This document shows positions 45,369 to 58,335 of a stretch of DNA of 64,000 bases, piece after piece. Position 1 is the stretch's first letter, and each line of letters opens with the position of its first letter. The notes beneath the pieces are model-generated. The model searched no databases. It was not told where the DNA came from and saw nothing but the letters and a program-made list of their open reading frames with translations. The stretch is from NCBI GenBank assembly GCA_029531795.1, contig JAPEIS010000012.1:1116001-1180000 (forward strand). The letters are read 5' to 3'. Made by a program: the position numbers and the translations under genes. The DNA comes from Sclerotinia nivalis. Its lineage: Eukaryota; Ascomycota; Leotiomycetes; Helotiales; Sclerotiniaceae.

Positions 45369-47027
45369 ATGTCAAATTCAAAGATTGGACAGCCCAACAT
45401 GAGTTCCGCTACATTAAATGGTGTAGGCTCTGTCACCAAGTCGCCAGCTTCGAAAATTATCGATTTGGTGTCCGATGATGAAGATTCGGAAAATGATGTG
45501 TTACAGGGAGTCTCTCGTGATACTTCACGTGTCATGCCACACCACCAAAATGCAGTACCACAAGAGCTCGAGGCAGCTCTGAGTGCAAATGAAAGCAGTG
45601 CAGAAGATGAATTGGGTGATTATGAAGGTGAAGATGACGATGACGACGACGATGACGATGATAGTCTTTTTGAAGATCTTATCGATGGTTTGACTGATGA
45701 GAGTTTATACGACAATCGTAAGTGTATTTCCTACCTTTTGCTCGTCAAACGCGCTAAAAAATAGTTATCAGATTCTGATTCTGAGCAATGTACTCGTGAA
45801 GAGGCTCAGAATTATCGTCGCGATCTTCGAAGGCTCGGTCCTCGAGAATTCTGTCGAGTTACTGTGGAATCGGGCACTGTCACCGCTAAGAAGCTCTTGA
45901 CTGCGTTTGCTGTTCGCCCACCAAGCCATCTTGATGGTCAACCGGATGATGCATACTACCAACTTCTAAGCTACGCTTTACGTCGTGAGTTGATGAAGCG
46001 TTTAAAACTTCCAGACTACAACACTGTCGACGATGCTATAGATCTCATTAAAAATGCCAAGAAAATCATTGTCCTTACCGGTGCTGGTATCTCCACTTCT
46101 CTCGGCATACCCGATTTCAGATCCGCAAATGGATTGTACGCACAATTGGAACATACAGGTCTTTCTGATCCTCAGGATGTATTCAATATTGATCTGTTCA
46201 GAGAGGATCCAACAATCTTTTTTCGAATAGCCAAGAATATTCTACCATCAGTTGTGCGCTTCTCTCCAACCCATCAATTCATTAAAGTTCTACAAGACAA
46301 AGGCAAATTACTCACCAACTACACGCAAAATATTGATGGCATCGAAAGCGCTGCGGGAATCCTTCCGGAAAAGATTATTCAGTGTCATGGATCATTTGCG
46401 ACCGCCACATGTCAACATTGTGGGAACCAGGTAAAGGGAAACGAGATTTTCCCGGAGATCAAAGCTGGCAATATTCCACGATGCAAAGAGTGCGTACTTC
46501 CTCCTCCACCAACCCAAACTCTTAAGCGTAAGAGATCTTCGAATGGTGGCAGTAAGAAGCGGCGTCGGCCCAACGATGATGATGAAAACGAAGCAGACGA
46601 TATTCCTCAATCTGGCATCATGAAGCCAGATATTACCTTCTTCGGTGAACAACTACCCGATACTTTTTCCGATCGACTGAGCAAACATGATAAGGATCAA
46701 GTTGACCTTGTCATTACTATTGGTACATCCTTAAAGGTTGCACCGGTGAGCGAAGTGGTGCCATATCTTCCCAGCAACGTACCACAAATTCAAATCAACC
46801 GGGATCCTGTAAATCATCTTGACTTTGATATCGACCTTCTCGGCGAATGTGATGTTGTCGTCTCAAAATTGTGCAAGGCTCTAGGTTGGAACCTCGAGCA
46901 TGAGATGATTCCAAAAAATCAGGAGATTGAAGTTACCACGGTTCCCGGATTTCCCAATCGTCACCAGTTCAAACAAACGCACCCTGCGCCTGCACGTGCG
47001 CCTCTGCCTGAGATCGAGACAGAATGA
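45369..47027 (+). CDS. Class I sirtuin, NAD-dependent protein deacetylase (Sir2/Hst1/SIRT1-like)
   Basis: Two exons, 45369-45717 and 45772-47027 (54-bp intron), give 534 residues. Sirtuins remove acetyl groups from lysines using NAD+, in fungi mainly on histones. All signatures are present: IIVLTGAGISTSLGIPDFRS (NAD binding), NYTQNIDGIE, the catalytic His in IQCHGSFATATC, a zinc site with CQHC and CKEC, MKPDITFFGEQLP, and ITIGTSLKVAPVSEV. The N-terminus has an acidic run of ten Asp (EGEDDDDDDDDDDSLFEDLI) before the splice. Between the second zinc pair and FFGE there is an insert with KRKR and KKRRR, likely a nuclear localisation signal. An N-terminal module (YRRDLRRLGPREFCRV) resembles that preceding the SIRT1/Hst1 core. 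The start is the first ATG after a CT-rich leader. Confidence 0.93.
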
Positions 47028-48734
47028 CACTCTCTAGCCTACGGATATTGATTAATGTTGCTAAAACACATGTTTACTGCTTGTTCCACGTACCGTATCG
47101 ATAGAGAAAATTGAAAGAAAGAAAAAAAGTTGAGATACGTACACATCACCACAGTTCCGAAAACGCGCCATCCACCAATAGCGATGAACGTTTTATGTTC
47201 CTTCCATACACCACCACAATGGCCTTCACACAAAAATCACTCTTCCTCACAAATCATCTACAAACACAGAACGCCCACTCTCCATCTCAAATTCCTCTCT
47301 TCTACGAACAACCGGGGCAAGGCGTTAAAGGATACTTTCACATATAAATCTGGTTTCAATTTCCATCTACGTTCATGTCATGTCATATCATGAACAAACA
47401 TGAAAACCCACTTGTTTTATCTGTTTTCTGTTTTTCCATTCATCATCATCGTCATTCGTCTCAACACGAAAAACTCGAATAAAATGAAATGAAAAAAGAA
47501 AAAAAATCTTGCAAAATAGACCATTGTACTGAGCAAAGTGGGCGCATATAGATTTCCTAGGAGTCAAATACATACATAGGTACACACATACATACATACA
47601 GAGGGTACGCGTAAGAATGGATCATACGGACGGAACGGAATTTTCATACTTTACATTTCATACTCCACATTTCATATTTCATATCTTTTCATATGGACTG
47701 GAAGAGCAAGGGGTTCTGGATGGCGTATTGTTTTATATTGTCTTATCTTTTCTCATCTTGTTGTTGTTGCTTGCTTGCTTGCTTAGTTTAATTTAGTTTA
47801 TTAGGTTCTTGTGGGTTTGAGGGATGCTGGATGGATGTTGAATATTGAATATTGAATGGATGGATGGATGGAATTTCTTCTTAGTGTGTCATAGTATAGG
47901 TAGGTATTAAGTAGTAGGTAGTAGGTAGTAAGCAAGTAATATATGAGGTATATAATATAAATAAATTCAAAAAATAAATGGAATCATAAATCACTAGATA
48001 ACACGCACACAATGGTTATCACATCAAGTCAAATGAATCAAACACAGTAATTCATTTTTAACATTTCATCTCATTTCATTTCTGTGTAGTAAGGTATCTA
48101 GGTAGGTAAGGTATAACTAGAATCCATGCATATCATACCATGCCATACCATACTTTTTTCTTCATTCATTCACAAGCCATTCATTCCTATCTCTCCTATC
48201 TCTATCCATAAAATTACTTCCTTCCTCACAGTCAATTAAGTCAATCAAGTCGCTTGCTATCATATTGCTATCAATATCAATATCCATCCTGGAGGCATAT
48301 ATTGATATTGATATTTATCCACCCACCCAATCATTTTTTCTTTTCCTTTTTTCTCTTCGCCTCTTAACTCATAGACTCCTCCATCCATCCATCTCAAATA
48401 TCTACATCGCATATCTCTTCCCTCCCCCAAAGAACAAGCGAACCGTCAAGAAAAACATCTGATCACTTCTGCTCCTCGCACACCAATTTTAATGTGGTAT
48501 TGTATTAAAAAGCCAAAAAAGTTGAAAAAGAAGACCGCCCAATATTTGTATCTTTAATTTCCCATCCCTCAAAACGCCGGCAAATGGTCTGACGCAATAT
48601 GTTTCGTGAGGAAAACCAAAAAAAGTAATAAAAAAAAGTTTCAAGGCGCACGTGAAAGCGTGAATGCTAAAAGTACATATCTACATGAGTGTTGAATATC
48701 TCTAGTGGTTGCATGGGATCGGAGTGGGTGAAGA
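47028..48734. other. Convergent intergenic region rich in simple repeats
   Basis: A 1.7-kb region between two converging genes. It contains ATTGAATATTGAATGGATGG-type runs (about 47838-47870), GTAGGTAGTAGGTAGTA (about 47910), TTTCATACTTTACATTTCAT runs (about 47640-47690) and CATACCATGCCATACCATAC (about 48135). It presumably holds both 3' UTRs. No gene is supported. Confidence 0.55.
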
Positions 48735-51700
48735 TTATTCATCGTTTGATGGTTCTCGAGTCGGGTTTGGAGTCTTCAAAGTAGGAACGTCAGAAGACGC
48801 CGTTGCAGGAGTGATCTCAGGGATTTGCGAAGGGGGCCCATGGAGTTGTTGTGGATTTTCCGTGATGACTGGATCATCAGGTTTGGTGTCAGGGTGAATT
48901 TGGATTTCGTCAGAGGCCTCCAACTCTGATCTTCCTTTGGAACGTGAAAACATATCATTATCGCCATAGTTTCGTTCGATTGGAGACCATCCAGCAACAC
49001 TACCAGCGATAATACCTGCCATGACAGTTGTAGCACCCAATGCTGAGTTAGATCGAGATCTAGTGCTCCGTCCACGTTTGCGAGGTTCAGGAGTTGTGAA
49101 TGAACCATTCGTGCCAAAAGCATTATCCCGATTTGGATCATCTGAATTGGTAGTTGGTGCAACAGAATTATCTCTTGATCGGGAGCCACTCCTTGAACGT
49201 GGTAATAATTGATCGCGAGTTTGTTGCATGGCGAATCTTAAATTGTTCAATCGACCACCCTTGTACTTCTTGAGGAAAGTCAATTCTTCCTTTACATCCG
49301 CCAATGGCTTGGGGAATCGGAATTGCTCTTCCTCGTCCGAGATGGTAACTTCTGGATTCTTGTTTCGGTTCATCAAATAGCTAGGGATCAATGAGATGAG
49401 TAATTCATCGGGGACGAGACGTATGCAAGCTCCGACCGGAATGGAGAGGAAACCAAGAATAATGGAGTATGCCCATTGAGCTCCGTTGAGATGGACTACA
49501 TTGAAAGCTTTGCCACCAACGAAAATGATCATAACTTGGCCACCAACCATGACAACATTGATTCCCATGAAGAACCAGTTGCGATGAACTCCTTCGAAAA
49601 TGTTGAACTTGTTATCAAGACGGCGATTGCTAAATCCAGTCAGTTAAGATTCAAAATTACAGATTTTCAAGCTACTTACTTCCATTGATTGAATATTTGC
49701 ATCCAGACAAACGTGTTGAAGATCAAAGTTGGGATTTGTGCAATTTCACGGTCGGATTGGTAGGAAAGAATGCTTTCTGCACCGAAGAACAAGAGTAAGG
49801 TGATAGTTAGTTGATAGATCGATTCACCAATAATCATTTTCCACATCGTCATAGTGATAAGAGGTGCTGACTTGGGATCAGGCTTTCGATCCAGGATGCT
49901 GGCAGTCGGTGGATCAGTAGCCAATGCAAGAGCTGCCATGGTATCCATGATCAAATTGACCCATAGCAGTTGAACCGCAGTAAGAACGGACGTTTCATCA
50001 GAACTAGCAACAGCTGAAATGAAGGTTAAGAGAACGGCAGTAATGTTGACAGTGACTTGAAATTGCAAGAATTTCTTCACGGCATCGTTAACAGCACGTC
50101 CCCACATCATAGCCTTGACAATCGAGTTGAAGTTATCATCCATAAGAATAATGGCAGAAGCTTCCTTGGCAACCTCAGTACCAGCGATACCCATGGAGAA
50201 TCCAACATCGGCCTTCTTCAAAGCGGGCGCATCATTGGTACCATCACCAGTAACTGCGACGGTTTCACCAAGTTTCTTGAGAGCCTTGACCAAATCCTCT
50301 TTGTCTTTTGGACTAGATCGTGCGAGGACCTGCAAACGTGGGATAATCTGCTCCTTCTTCGATGGACTCAGATTTCGGAAAGCTGGTCCTTCCATAACGA
50401 TGCCACCAGGAGTGAAGATGCCACACTCTGTAGCGATGGCTTTAGCGGTGACCATATTATCTCCGGTGACCATGCGAACAACCACACCAGCATTTTGACA
50501 AATACGGACGGCTTCAGGAACGCCATCACGAAGTGGATCCTGAATTCCTACGATGCCTAAAAGTACCATTTCCTTGAAGATGTCATCGAATACAACTTGA
50601 TTTTTCTCTCCTTCAATGATCCGAGCGCCCTTGGGAGGCCAACTCTCGAAATCTCTGTAGAGGAGTCCGATTGGACGGAGGGATCGGGAAGCATAGTTGT
50701 CAATGATGGAAGTCAGAGTCAGGCGGTTATCCTCGGTCATTTGAACACTGCTAGTATCCTTGGTTGGGTCCCTAATGATTTCTGTGCACTTTTCGAGAAG
50801 AATCTCAGATGCACCCTTGACGTAGAGTCTATATTTGCCATTGTCCAATTGTAAAACCACTCCCATACACTTTCGGCCCGAATCGAAAGGAATGAGTTGT
50901 GTGATGGTGCCATTAGAACGTTCTTCGGCGAGTGGGCTTAGTCCCAAATGTTCTCGTACGAAGAGTAAGAGCGCAGTTTCTGTTTTGGAACCAATAAAGC
51001 TGGCTTCGCCATCGACCTCGCCCTCAAAAGCGGTTGAGTTGAAAACGACCGCCTGCTTGAGCAATGCTTTGACACTTGAATCTAAAGTAGATACCACTTC
51101 TTTAGGAGGCATGTTGTCAGCTTCTCGCTGTGGCTGCTTGCCGTTGTCCAATTGATCTTTCCCAGACGATTCTATTATACCGCCAAATCGAGAGCTAGTT
51201 CCTAGGGTTCCTGCGACCACTAACATTTTATTTTGAGTCAAAGTACCAGTTTTATCAGAACAAATAGTCGTAGCATTTCCCATAACCTCACAAGCTTTGA
51301 GATGCCTGACTAAATTGTTGTCCTTCAACATGCGAGTTGTAGCAAAGGCCAAAGCCAGGGTGACGGCCAGTGGTAAACCTTCGGGGACAGCAACCACAAT
51401 AATTGTAACCGTGACGATGAAAATACTGAGAAATTGTTGACCCTTTTCTGTTGGTGTACCATTATTGTGAGGTAAGCGGACCAAAAATTCGATAAACAAA
51501 ACGATGAAGAGAAGAAGACCGGCAGCTCCACCAAGCTTTGCGATATATTCGGCTAGTGTGTTCAATTTCGTCTGAAGAGGTGTAGATTCAGGATCTTCCC
51601 TCAAAGCGACCAAGGTCTTTCCATACATAGAATTTACACCAGTAGCCGTGACCAGAAATGTTCCAACTCCCTCGCTAACTTGGGCTCCTGAAAGAATGAA

Positions 51701-53209
51701 AGGGTCCATTTTCCTCAAGCTTTCGTGATTTTGAATTGCGTTGTAGACATCATCGGCTGGTCGTTTTTTAATCAAATCGGATTCTCCAGTTGCTTGAGAT
51801 TCGTTGCAAACAACGTTGTGTCCTTCAATGAAAATTCCATCCACGGGAATCATGTCTCCAGGTTCAAGATGCATAACATCACCAACCAAAACATCGAAAA
51901 CCGAGATTTCCAAAGTTTTTCCGGACCGAACAACATTCACATCGCGATCTTCTTTCTTTTTATTGAGTTTGACGAATTGGCGTTCTTTCTGGTAGTCATT
52001 GAGAGATCCTACAATCACCACCACCACGATGGCTACTATAATTGCGACACCTTCGACCCACTCAATAGGAGGGTGTTCCGCGTCATGTTTCGTTCCGAAT
52101 GTTTGATATAATCCAACACCCAATGAGATTGCTGCTGCTATTGACAACAGGATAAGAACCTTGTCATTGTAAGTGATCCACATCAACTCGAAAATGCTTT
52201 TACCTTTCTTCTCGGGTAATATATTATCCTTGAAGATACGTTGCCGATCAGAATAAGCACCGTGCGCTTGAACGTGTGATTGTGCATGTCCCGATCCTGT
52301 TGGCGGCATCGAAGATACCTTGGTGGCCACAGGGGTTTTTGAAGATTTCGATTGTTCGCTGAGGACCGGTGATCCTTGAGATGCGGCAGCCGTTACTTCC
52401 TCGAAAGATATCGTTCCATCTAAAGACTGCTCATCCACACTGAGACCACTTCTTCGATTCGTCCGTAATCCCTTTTCTAATCCTGCAAGACCTCCAAGAG
52501 CATAGAAAGCTGCTAAACTTTTACTATTGACTAATTTATTAAGTTGCCCTTGAGAAAATGCAAAATTGTTGTTTTCGACTTCGAAGTCCTCCTCGGTCCC
52601 TAAATCCGGCTTTAGAGCATCTGGATCGTTCATTATATCATTATTTCCGTCCAACTCCCGATGCTTGTCTATCTGTCCTGCGGTGGAAGTTCCGGCACAG
52701 GTTTCTCCACTGTAACTCGTATTTGAATGGTTTCCATCGTCAGATTCGATGGAGTTTTGTCGTGACCGAAGACCAGGAACTGCCAAGAATCCCGGATTTC
52801 CTCTCGACGTTGGCGATGACACATTATGTGGTGATGTTGGCCTACTATCTCGACTGTCAAAAGAATTTGTTCTTAATTCTGGTATCGATGAATGACTTGC
52901 TTGATTGGAACGATGGCCTCGAGTTTGTGATCCTGTTCCATCATATGTTACAGGGCTAATGTCACCCTGTAAAGTCGAAGGGGAATTTGATAAAGCCCTC
53001 AAAGCAACTGCGTCGTGATCCATAGCTTGAGGTGGACTGTTGTTACAAACAGCAGAAGTATCGATTGTTATCGTGGGTCTGCTCACAGTGAAACATTAGC
53101 TATTTGGGACATGGGATTGTTGGTATGTATAGTGATAAGGAATGTAAACTTACGCTCTTTGCCTCTTCGCCCCCGAGCTTGGAGGTGAAGTTCCACCTGA
53201 GTCCACCAT
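48735..53209 (-). CDS. PMC1: Vacuolar Ca2+-transporting P-type ATPase (Pmc1 type)
   Basis: Three exons, 53209-53154, 53081-49680 and 49629-48735 (introns of 72 and 50 bp), give 1450 residues. It is a PMCA-type P2B pump that moves cytosolic Ca2+ into the vacuole. Order of signatures: a disordered Ser/Asn-rich N-terminus (first exon MVDSGG..KRQRARPTITIDTS), the TGES-type actuator loop ATGESDLIKK, VPEGLPLAVTLALAF in the calcium-binding helix M4, the phosphorylation site ICSDKTGTLTQNKM, KGASEILL, MVTGDNMVTAKAIA, GDGTNDAPALKKADVGFSMG, and then four to six C-terminal membrane segments ending MIIFVGGKAFNVVHLNG. The second splice gives NQWNNRRLDNKFNIFEG, typical for the family. The C-terminal tail is long, basic-acidic and SR-rich (RSRSGSRSRD); unlike animal pumps, no clear calmodulin site is seen. 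Confidence 0.95.
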
Positions 53210-54277
53210 GTTAGTATGCTTTGGTGGAAAAGTCTCTTGTTGTCTTAATCAAACACAGCCCGAGAGGTGCAGGACCTTGGCGATTATTTGATGGAATGAA
53301 GCTCTCAAGACTCGTAGGCATGGAAGAGTGGCTGTGTCAAGGTAGGTGAAATCTAGAGAAGGTCAAGAATATATAAGCTAAGGTCTCCAAGCTGTGTGGA
53401 ATTGAACTGGAACTGGGCTTAAGCCAAGCAAATAAAAGCAGGTTTTCAATGAATCAATAACACAAATCTTCATCAAAGAATATTTTTGATCAAGAATATC
53501 CAAGATGAATCCCAATGAAGAGAAGAAGGGAACGAGTCATTGAAACATTATGGAATGGGGTGTATGGACAACAGCAGAAGATGGTATCTCACCAAAGGCT
53601 TGTACATCAAACAGCCAACAATGCACTTGGTTTGGAAATATATCAAATGTGTTTGGCGGTCAATGGCTTGGAATTTCCTGGAGAGGTAGGCGCAATTTGA
53701 TGGTGGAAAGTTTAAAAGGGTTGTGTTACTCCATTCGCAAAGAACTTGCGATGACAAAGCTTTGGTAGCTTGTTGATATCTTTCTGATGCAGGAGATTAT
53801 TGAAATAAGGAGTTTGATGTTGAAAAGATCCGAGTACTTTTCTCTTTTCTCTTTACTTTTCTCTTGTGGCCGTATGTTTCTTTTTCTTTCCCATGTAACG
53901 GAGGTGCACGGTGAAAGGAATAATGTAAAAAACCGTAGTAATCTATAATAGACATGAAGAAAAGCAGTAAGAAGGGGAGCAGAAAATATCAGAAGAGGTT
54001 GCCAAGCATTTAATTGAGGCAGTGCAAGCCAAACTTTATTTTGCACCAGAGCGTCAATGAACAAAATGATACCTCATTGAACTACCAACAAAAAGGCGGA
54101 ACCATTAAATAATTGTTTGTTTAATAAAAAAATGATAGGAAATTTAATATGATTTCATTATAATTTGAATGATTTGATGAAGAAAACTGATTACTTACCT
54201 AAGGTAGACCTACCTTTTCGTTTCTTGGATATATCACGATTTTAACAACCCCCCTTTGATTTCTACTAGAATCAAGA

Positions 54278-54322
54278 TCAAAGTCAAAGTCACAATCAAA
54301 GTCAAAGTCAAAGTCAAAGTCA
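54278..54322 (+). repeat. Hexanucleotide tract, TCAAAG variants
   Basis: About seven units of TCAAAG with one interruption (CACAATC). Confidence 0.8.
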
Positions 54323-54820
54323 GATTTTATATCAATGTGAGAATTAAGAATTACCTACTAGGTCGGTACCTAGTAATATCTATAGGTTTAAATCCAATGC
54401 TACCGACTTCCCTAGTAAAAGTATAAAGTATATCAAACAACGGCATTTGATATTGGGAACGACGGACATTAAATAGAGGACCCACTCACTGCCATACTGC
54501 CATAATGGCCTTGACCGATTTTCTCACCTCTGCTAAAAGAAACCTACATTAGTGATTAGTAAGTAATATTATTGATCTTATCCTTTATAGGTAGCAAATA
54601 TTCTAGAGAAGCCTTTTTACTTCCGGCCTTCTCACTTCTAGACGACCGGATAATCTGGCAAATTCCTCAATTGGGATTAGCATCATTGAGTAACTCAGGA
54701 ACTTCTCCACTTTCAAAGATTGAAACAGAATTTAATATCCGTCTATTTACTCCACATCTGGGCTCTCTGGCGGTCTCCGACTCCCCTTACCAGCTCAAAG
54801 GTCAAACACTCTGTGAAAAG

Positions 54821-54868
54821 TCGATGTCTCCATATCTCGATGTCTCCATATCTCGATGTCTCCATATC
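54821..54868 (+). repeat. 16-bp tandem repeat, three perfect copies
   Basis: TCGATGTCTCCATATC is repeated three times without mismatch (54821, 54837, 54853), then a partial degenerate copy follows. Confidence 0.92.
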
Positions 54869-57646
54869 TCCAATGTCTCGTCACTTGTGTCATCTGTTAT
54901 CAAAAAATTATCAGGAGATAATGGAATCTTATGACTTCATGCAAAAACAGCACAATCAACAAGGTTACAATAGTTTGGGTCAAGAAGAGGGGAAAGGAAA
55001 ACAACAGAATGATGATGAATTTCCTTGGGGAAGTGCAATATGCAAAACATGCAATACCAAAATCTGTTGTCGCCAATCAAGAAGGTCTTACATTCCCCAT
55101 ATTGACTGTCTGGCATATCACAGAACCAATCGATTTATTACCATGAGGCATTTTTTATTTCAATCGTTATAATAAGCAAAGATCTTGGTAATTCCTACTC
55201 ATCGTTAGTCTGTTACTCACTACTACCGTAGTACAAAATAATAATATCAATATCAATATGCGGATACAGACAAATGCAAGTTGTGTCGCCTTATTTTGGT
55301 GTTGTAGTACCAATTGCCTTATTTCTATCATTTAAGGAGAAAAAGAAAAAGAGATCATTTCTCCACTTCAAAATCTTCTAGAAATTTATGAATCATCCAG
55401 CAACCAACACCTTCAAAATGAATAATATCATAATTTATGTTGATCCACAATTATACCTGTCAAACCAAAGATGTTTACCATTCCTTGCTCTTAATCTGAA
55501 GATCGTGACAAACTCATGTTTTGGGGTGTGTTTGGGGTGTTTGGGTCGAAGAACATTGCAAACAAGGATTTACCACACCTCCCGGAGAAGGCTGATGATA
55601 CCCTGATTACTGTATCCCGCTTGAAGTTTCTCCAAAGTAAAGAATCAAAATGTTTTCTATCTCTATCACAGACGCCAATTGCCTATACACTGCACGATAC
55701 TCTGTTCGCTTCAAATCTTCCTCAACCACAATTAATTGCCTGTTGAAAAGTTCATCACAATAGGGCATCCATCATCCATCAAGCGCCGTCATTCTTCATT
55801 TGTTTTGTTTACCATCTCCTTGGAACATTTAATTCGCTTAGATATCATCATCACAATCTCTTTAACCCATCAATCGATTTGCCCAGAGCAATGCCCCTCT
55901 TGGCTATGCTTGGTAGCGATATCAAAAACTGCCGAGATACGCCAGTTTCTGTCTTCAGAGTCCAGACAAAAGAAATCCTTCCAAAATTCCAAAGTCACCG
56001 GAGATTCCAGAATCCTGTGAAAAGGTAATTTCGGTGCTTGTTTTAGAGCCTAGGTTCGGCTAATCCAAATCACCTCCTCCTGCTTATCTACCTCGGGCAC
56101 ATGTAAATGCACCCACGCACGGCTGGGCACATTGAGGGGGCTCTGCAGAAGGCGAAAATTTTGATATCTTATCACCCCTCTCCTGCCTCTTCAAATTTCT
56201 AATTCAGTCTACCAGTACACCTGCCATATACAGCTGGCATCCGCTGCTGCATAAGTGGCAAGGAACGGGATAAAAATGGGGCGCAGTTGTTTGGTGCGAC
56301 ATTTAAGCTTATCAGTTGTGAAACGTTTCCTACGAAGTACGGATAGGTATCGAAACACATATCTCGATTCTCAACCATACTCCAAATTTTCTTTCAGCCG
56401 AGGCGGGAAGGCTGTGTAGGTAGGTTTTCTTCATCATTCGTACCTTGATAAGCTGTTGATAGGTATCTGAATCATTGTCAGCAGGAGATGAATTGTGGAT
56501 GCAATCCACTTCACCCCGCGCCTTAATGTACGAGAGGAAGATGATATCTCTAAGCCACCTCACTACCACGTATTTGCGTCTTTTCACGTTCGATCACATC
56601 TGAGAACGTTCGATTGCGAGCTTGAATACGGATTGTTGCACGGCGCTTGGCTACTTGGCATGACTTTGCAGTAGGCTATTCGTTTGCAGTAGGCTATTCG
56701 TTGGCTGTTTTGCCTTACTGATTATGATCATGACGAGGACTCCTGCCACAAAGACATCATCAAATTTGAAGTTACCCATTTCTTTTCATATCCGCTGATC
56801 AAGGGTTCCAGGTGTAACCTAACGTTAGCCCGCAACTAGTACATTTGTCTCAAGATGTCGACTTCAAGGTTCTAAGCCACATTCGCATTCACATGTGCGT
56901 GTTTGAAATCGGTTTGATGTGAAAACATCAAGTTATTGTAACCTATGGGTACTAATCAGAGTATCACATTTTCCTATCCACATCACATCACATCACAACA
57001 CGAGGATAGGCGATACGGTATTGCTATTCGGTATACTATATCCTCCATACCCACCTCATGTAGCACAGGTAATCTTACGTCCAAGCAAGCACACGTTGCA
57101 AGTTACAGCAGAGCTACAACGCTGTCTCGCCCCTTTCATAAGCATGTAAGTAGTTATCTCAGGCTCATATTTTGCAAAACCATATACCAACCCAGAAATC
57201 CACCAGTCCCGCAAGTAAATACTCGATATCGAGAAACCCATTTCCCTCCCCCCCCGCCCCCCCACAAAAAAACATCTAAATCTAACAACTCTCCCCTTTT
57301 CCCCTTTCCCCCAATACACAATACACAACCCAAATCAGCAACTCAAAACTGCAATAAGTACCACCGTGACCCTGCGTCCTGAAGTTGAATGCTTTCGCGT
57401 AATCGTGTATATATATATGTATCTGATTTACATGCGCCTTGCTATCTATCCATCTATCGATAGGTAGGTATATCCGCAATAAGAATATCTTCTTTTAAAG
57501 CGGGCAATTAAGCAGCTAAGGATCTAGTTTTTTGGTGTCTTGCCGAGTCTTGCGAGATGAGATGGGCTGGATTTATTTATGCGGAGATGGGAAGATTTGT
57601 GGACGAAGGATGGAATTGTTTGGTTGGGAGATTGATGTGTGTATAT

Positions 57647-57679
57647 ACAAGAAAAGTACAAGAAAAGTACAAGAAAAGT
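57647..57679 (+). repeat. 11-bp tandem repeat, three copies
   Basis: ACAAGAAAAGT is repeated three times without mismatch. Confidence 0.9.
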
Positions 57680-58002
57680 ACCAATATATATAAACCCCCC
57701 ATCTCCCTCCAATACAAAAAGAACAAGTATCAACCAACCCTATGCCATACACATTATCTAAACACAAAGCGAATCCCCGACAAAATTCACTCCCAGCCTC
57801 CGCGACTCGCTTGCTCGTTCGTCTGTTTCATTTTTCACTACCTAGGTACGGCGAATTTTGAAAATTGGTCTAGATAGTGGTTGACATGTCTGGATCTGGA
57901 GATGAGTTGGATTTTTTGGGTGTGTGTATTGTGTAAGTAGGTGTTTCAGGGATATGGGGATTAGTATTTAGTAGGGGAAGTTTTAGAAGGGTTGGGGGTG
58001 AG

Positions 58003-58074
58003 AGGTTAGAGAGGTTAGAGAGGTTAGAGAGGTTAGAGAGGTTAGAGAGGTTAGAGAGGTTAGAGAGGTTAGAG
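58003..58074 (+). repeat. 9-bp tandem repeat, (AGGTTAGAG)8
   Basis: Eight perfect copies of AGGTTAGAG, then degenerate AGGTGAGAG units. It lies inside the purine-rich tract. Confidence 0.95.
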
Positions 58075-58304
58075 AGGTGAGAGAGGTGAGAGGTTGGTGT
58101 GGAGGGTTTTTGGTAGATTCTTGGTAGATTTGGGTTTGTTGTTGTTGTGGTGCTGTAGGAGATAAGTATTGAGTGCCTGTTTTGAATGAAGTTTTATTAT
58201 TCTATGATGGTTGGTGTTGGGATGAGAATGTGGTGGAATGGAAATTACGTTTGTGTGAGTATAGGCATGAGGATAAGTATAAGTATATTATAGATCAAGT
58301 TCGA

Positions 58305-58335
58305 GAGCAAGATCGGGAGCAAGATCGGGAGCAAG
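58305..58335 (+). repeat. 12-bp tandem repeat, about 2.6 copies
   Basis: GAGCAAGATCGG occurs twice perfectly and is followed by GAGCAAG. Confidence 0.85.

Noticed and set aside
54572..55172. Two overlapping plus-strand frames in the gene desert
   Set aside because: They share sequence in different frames, run through the 16-bp repeat, and show no family signature.
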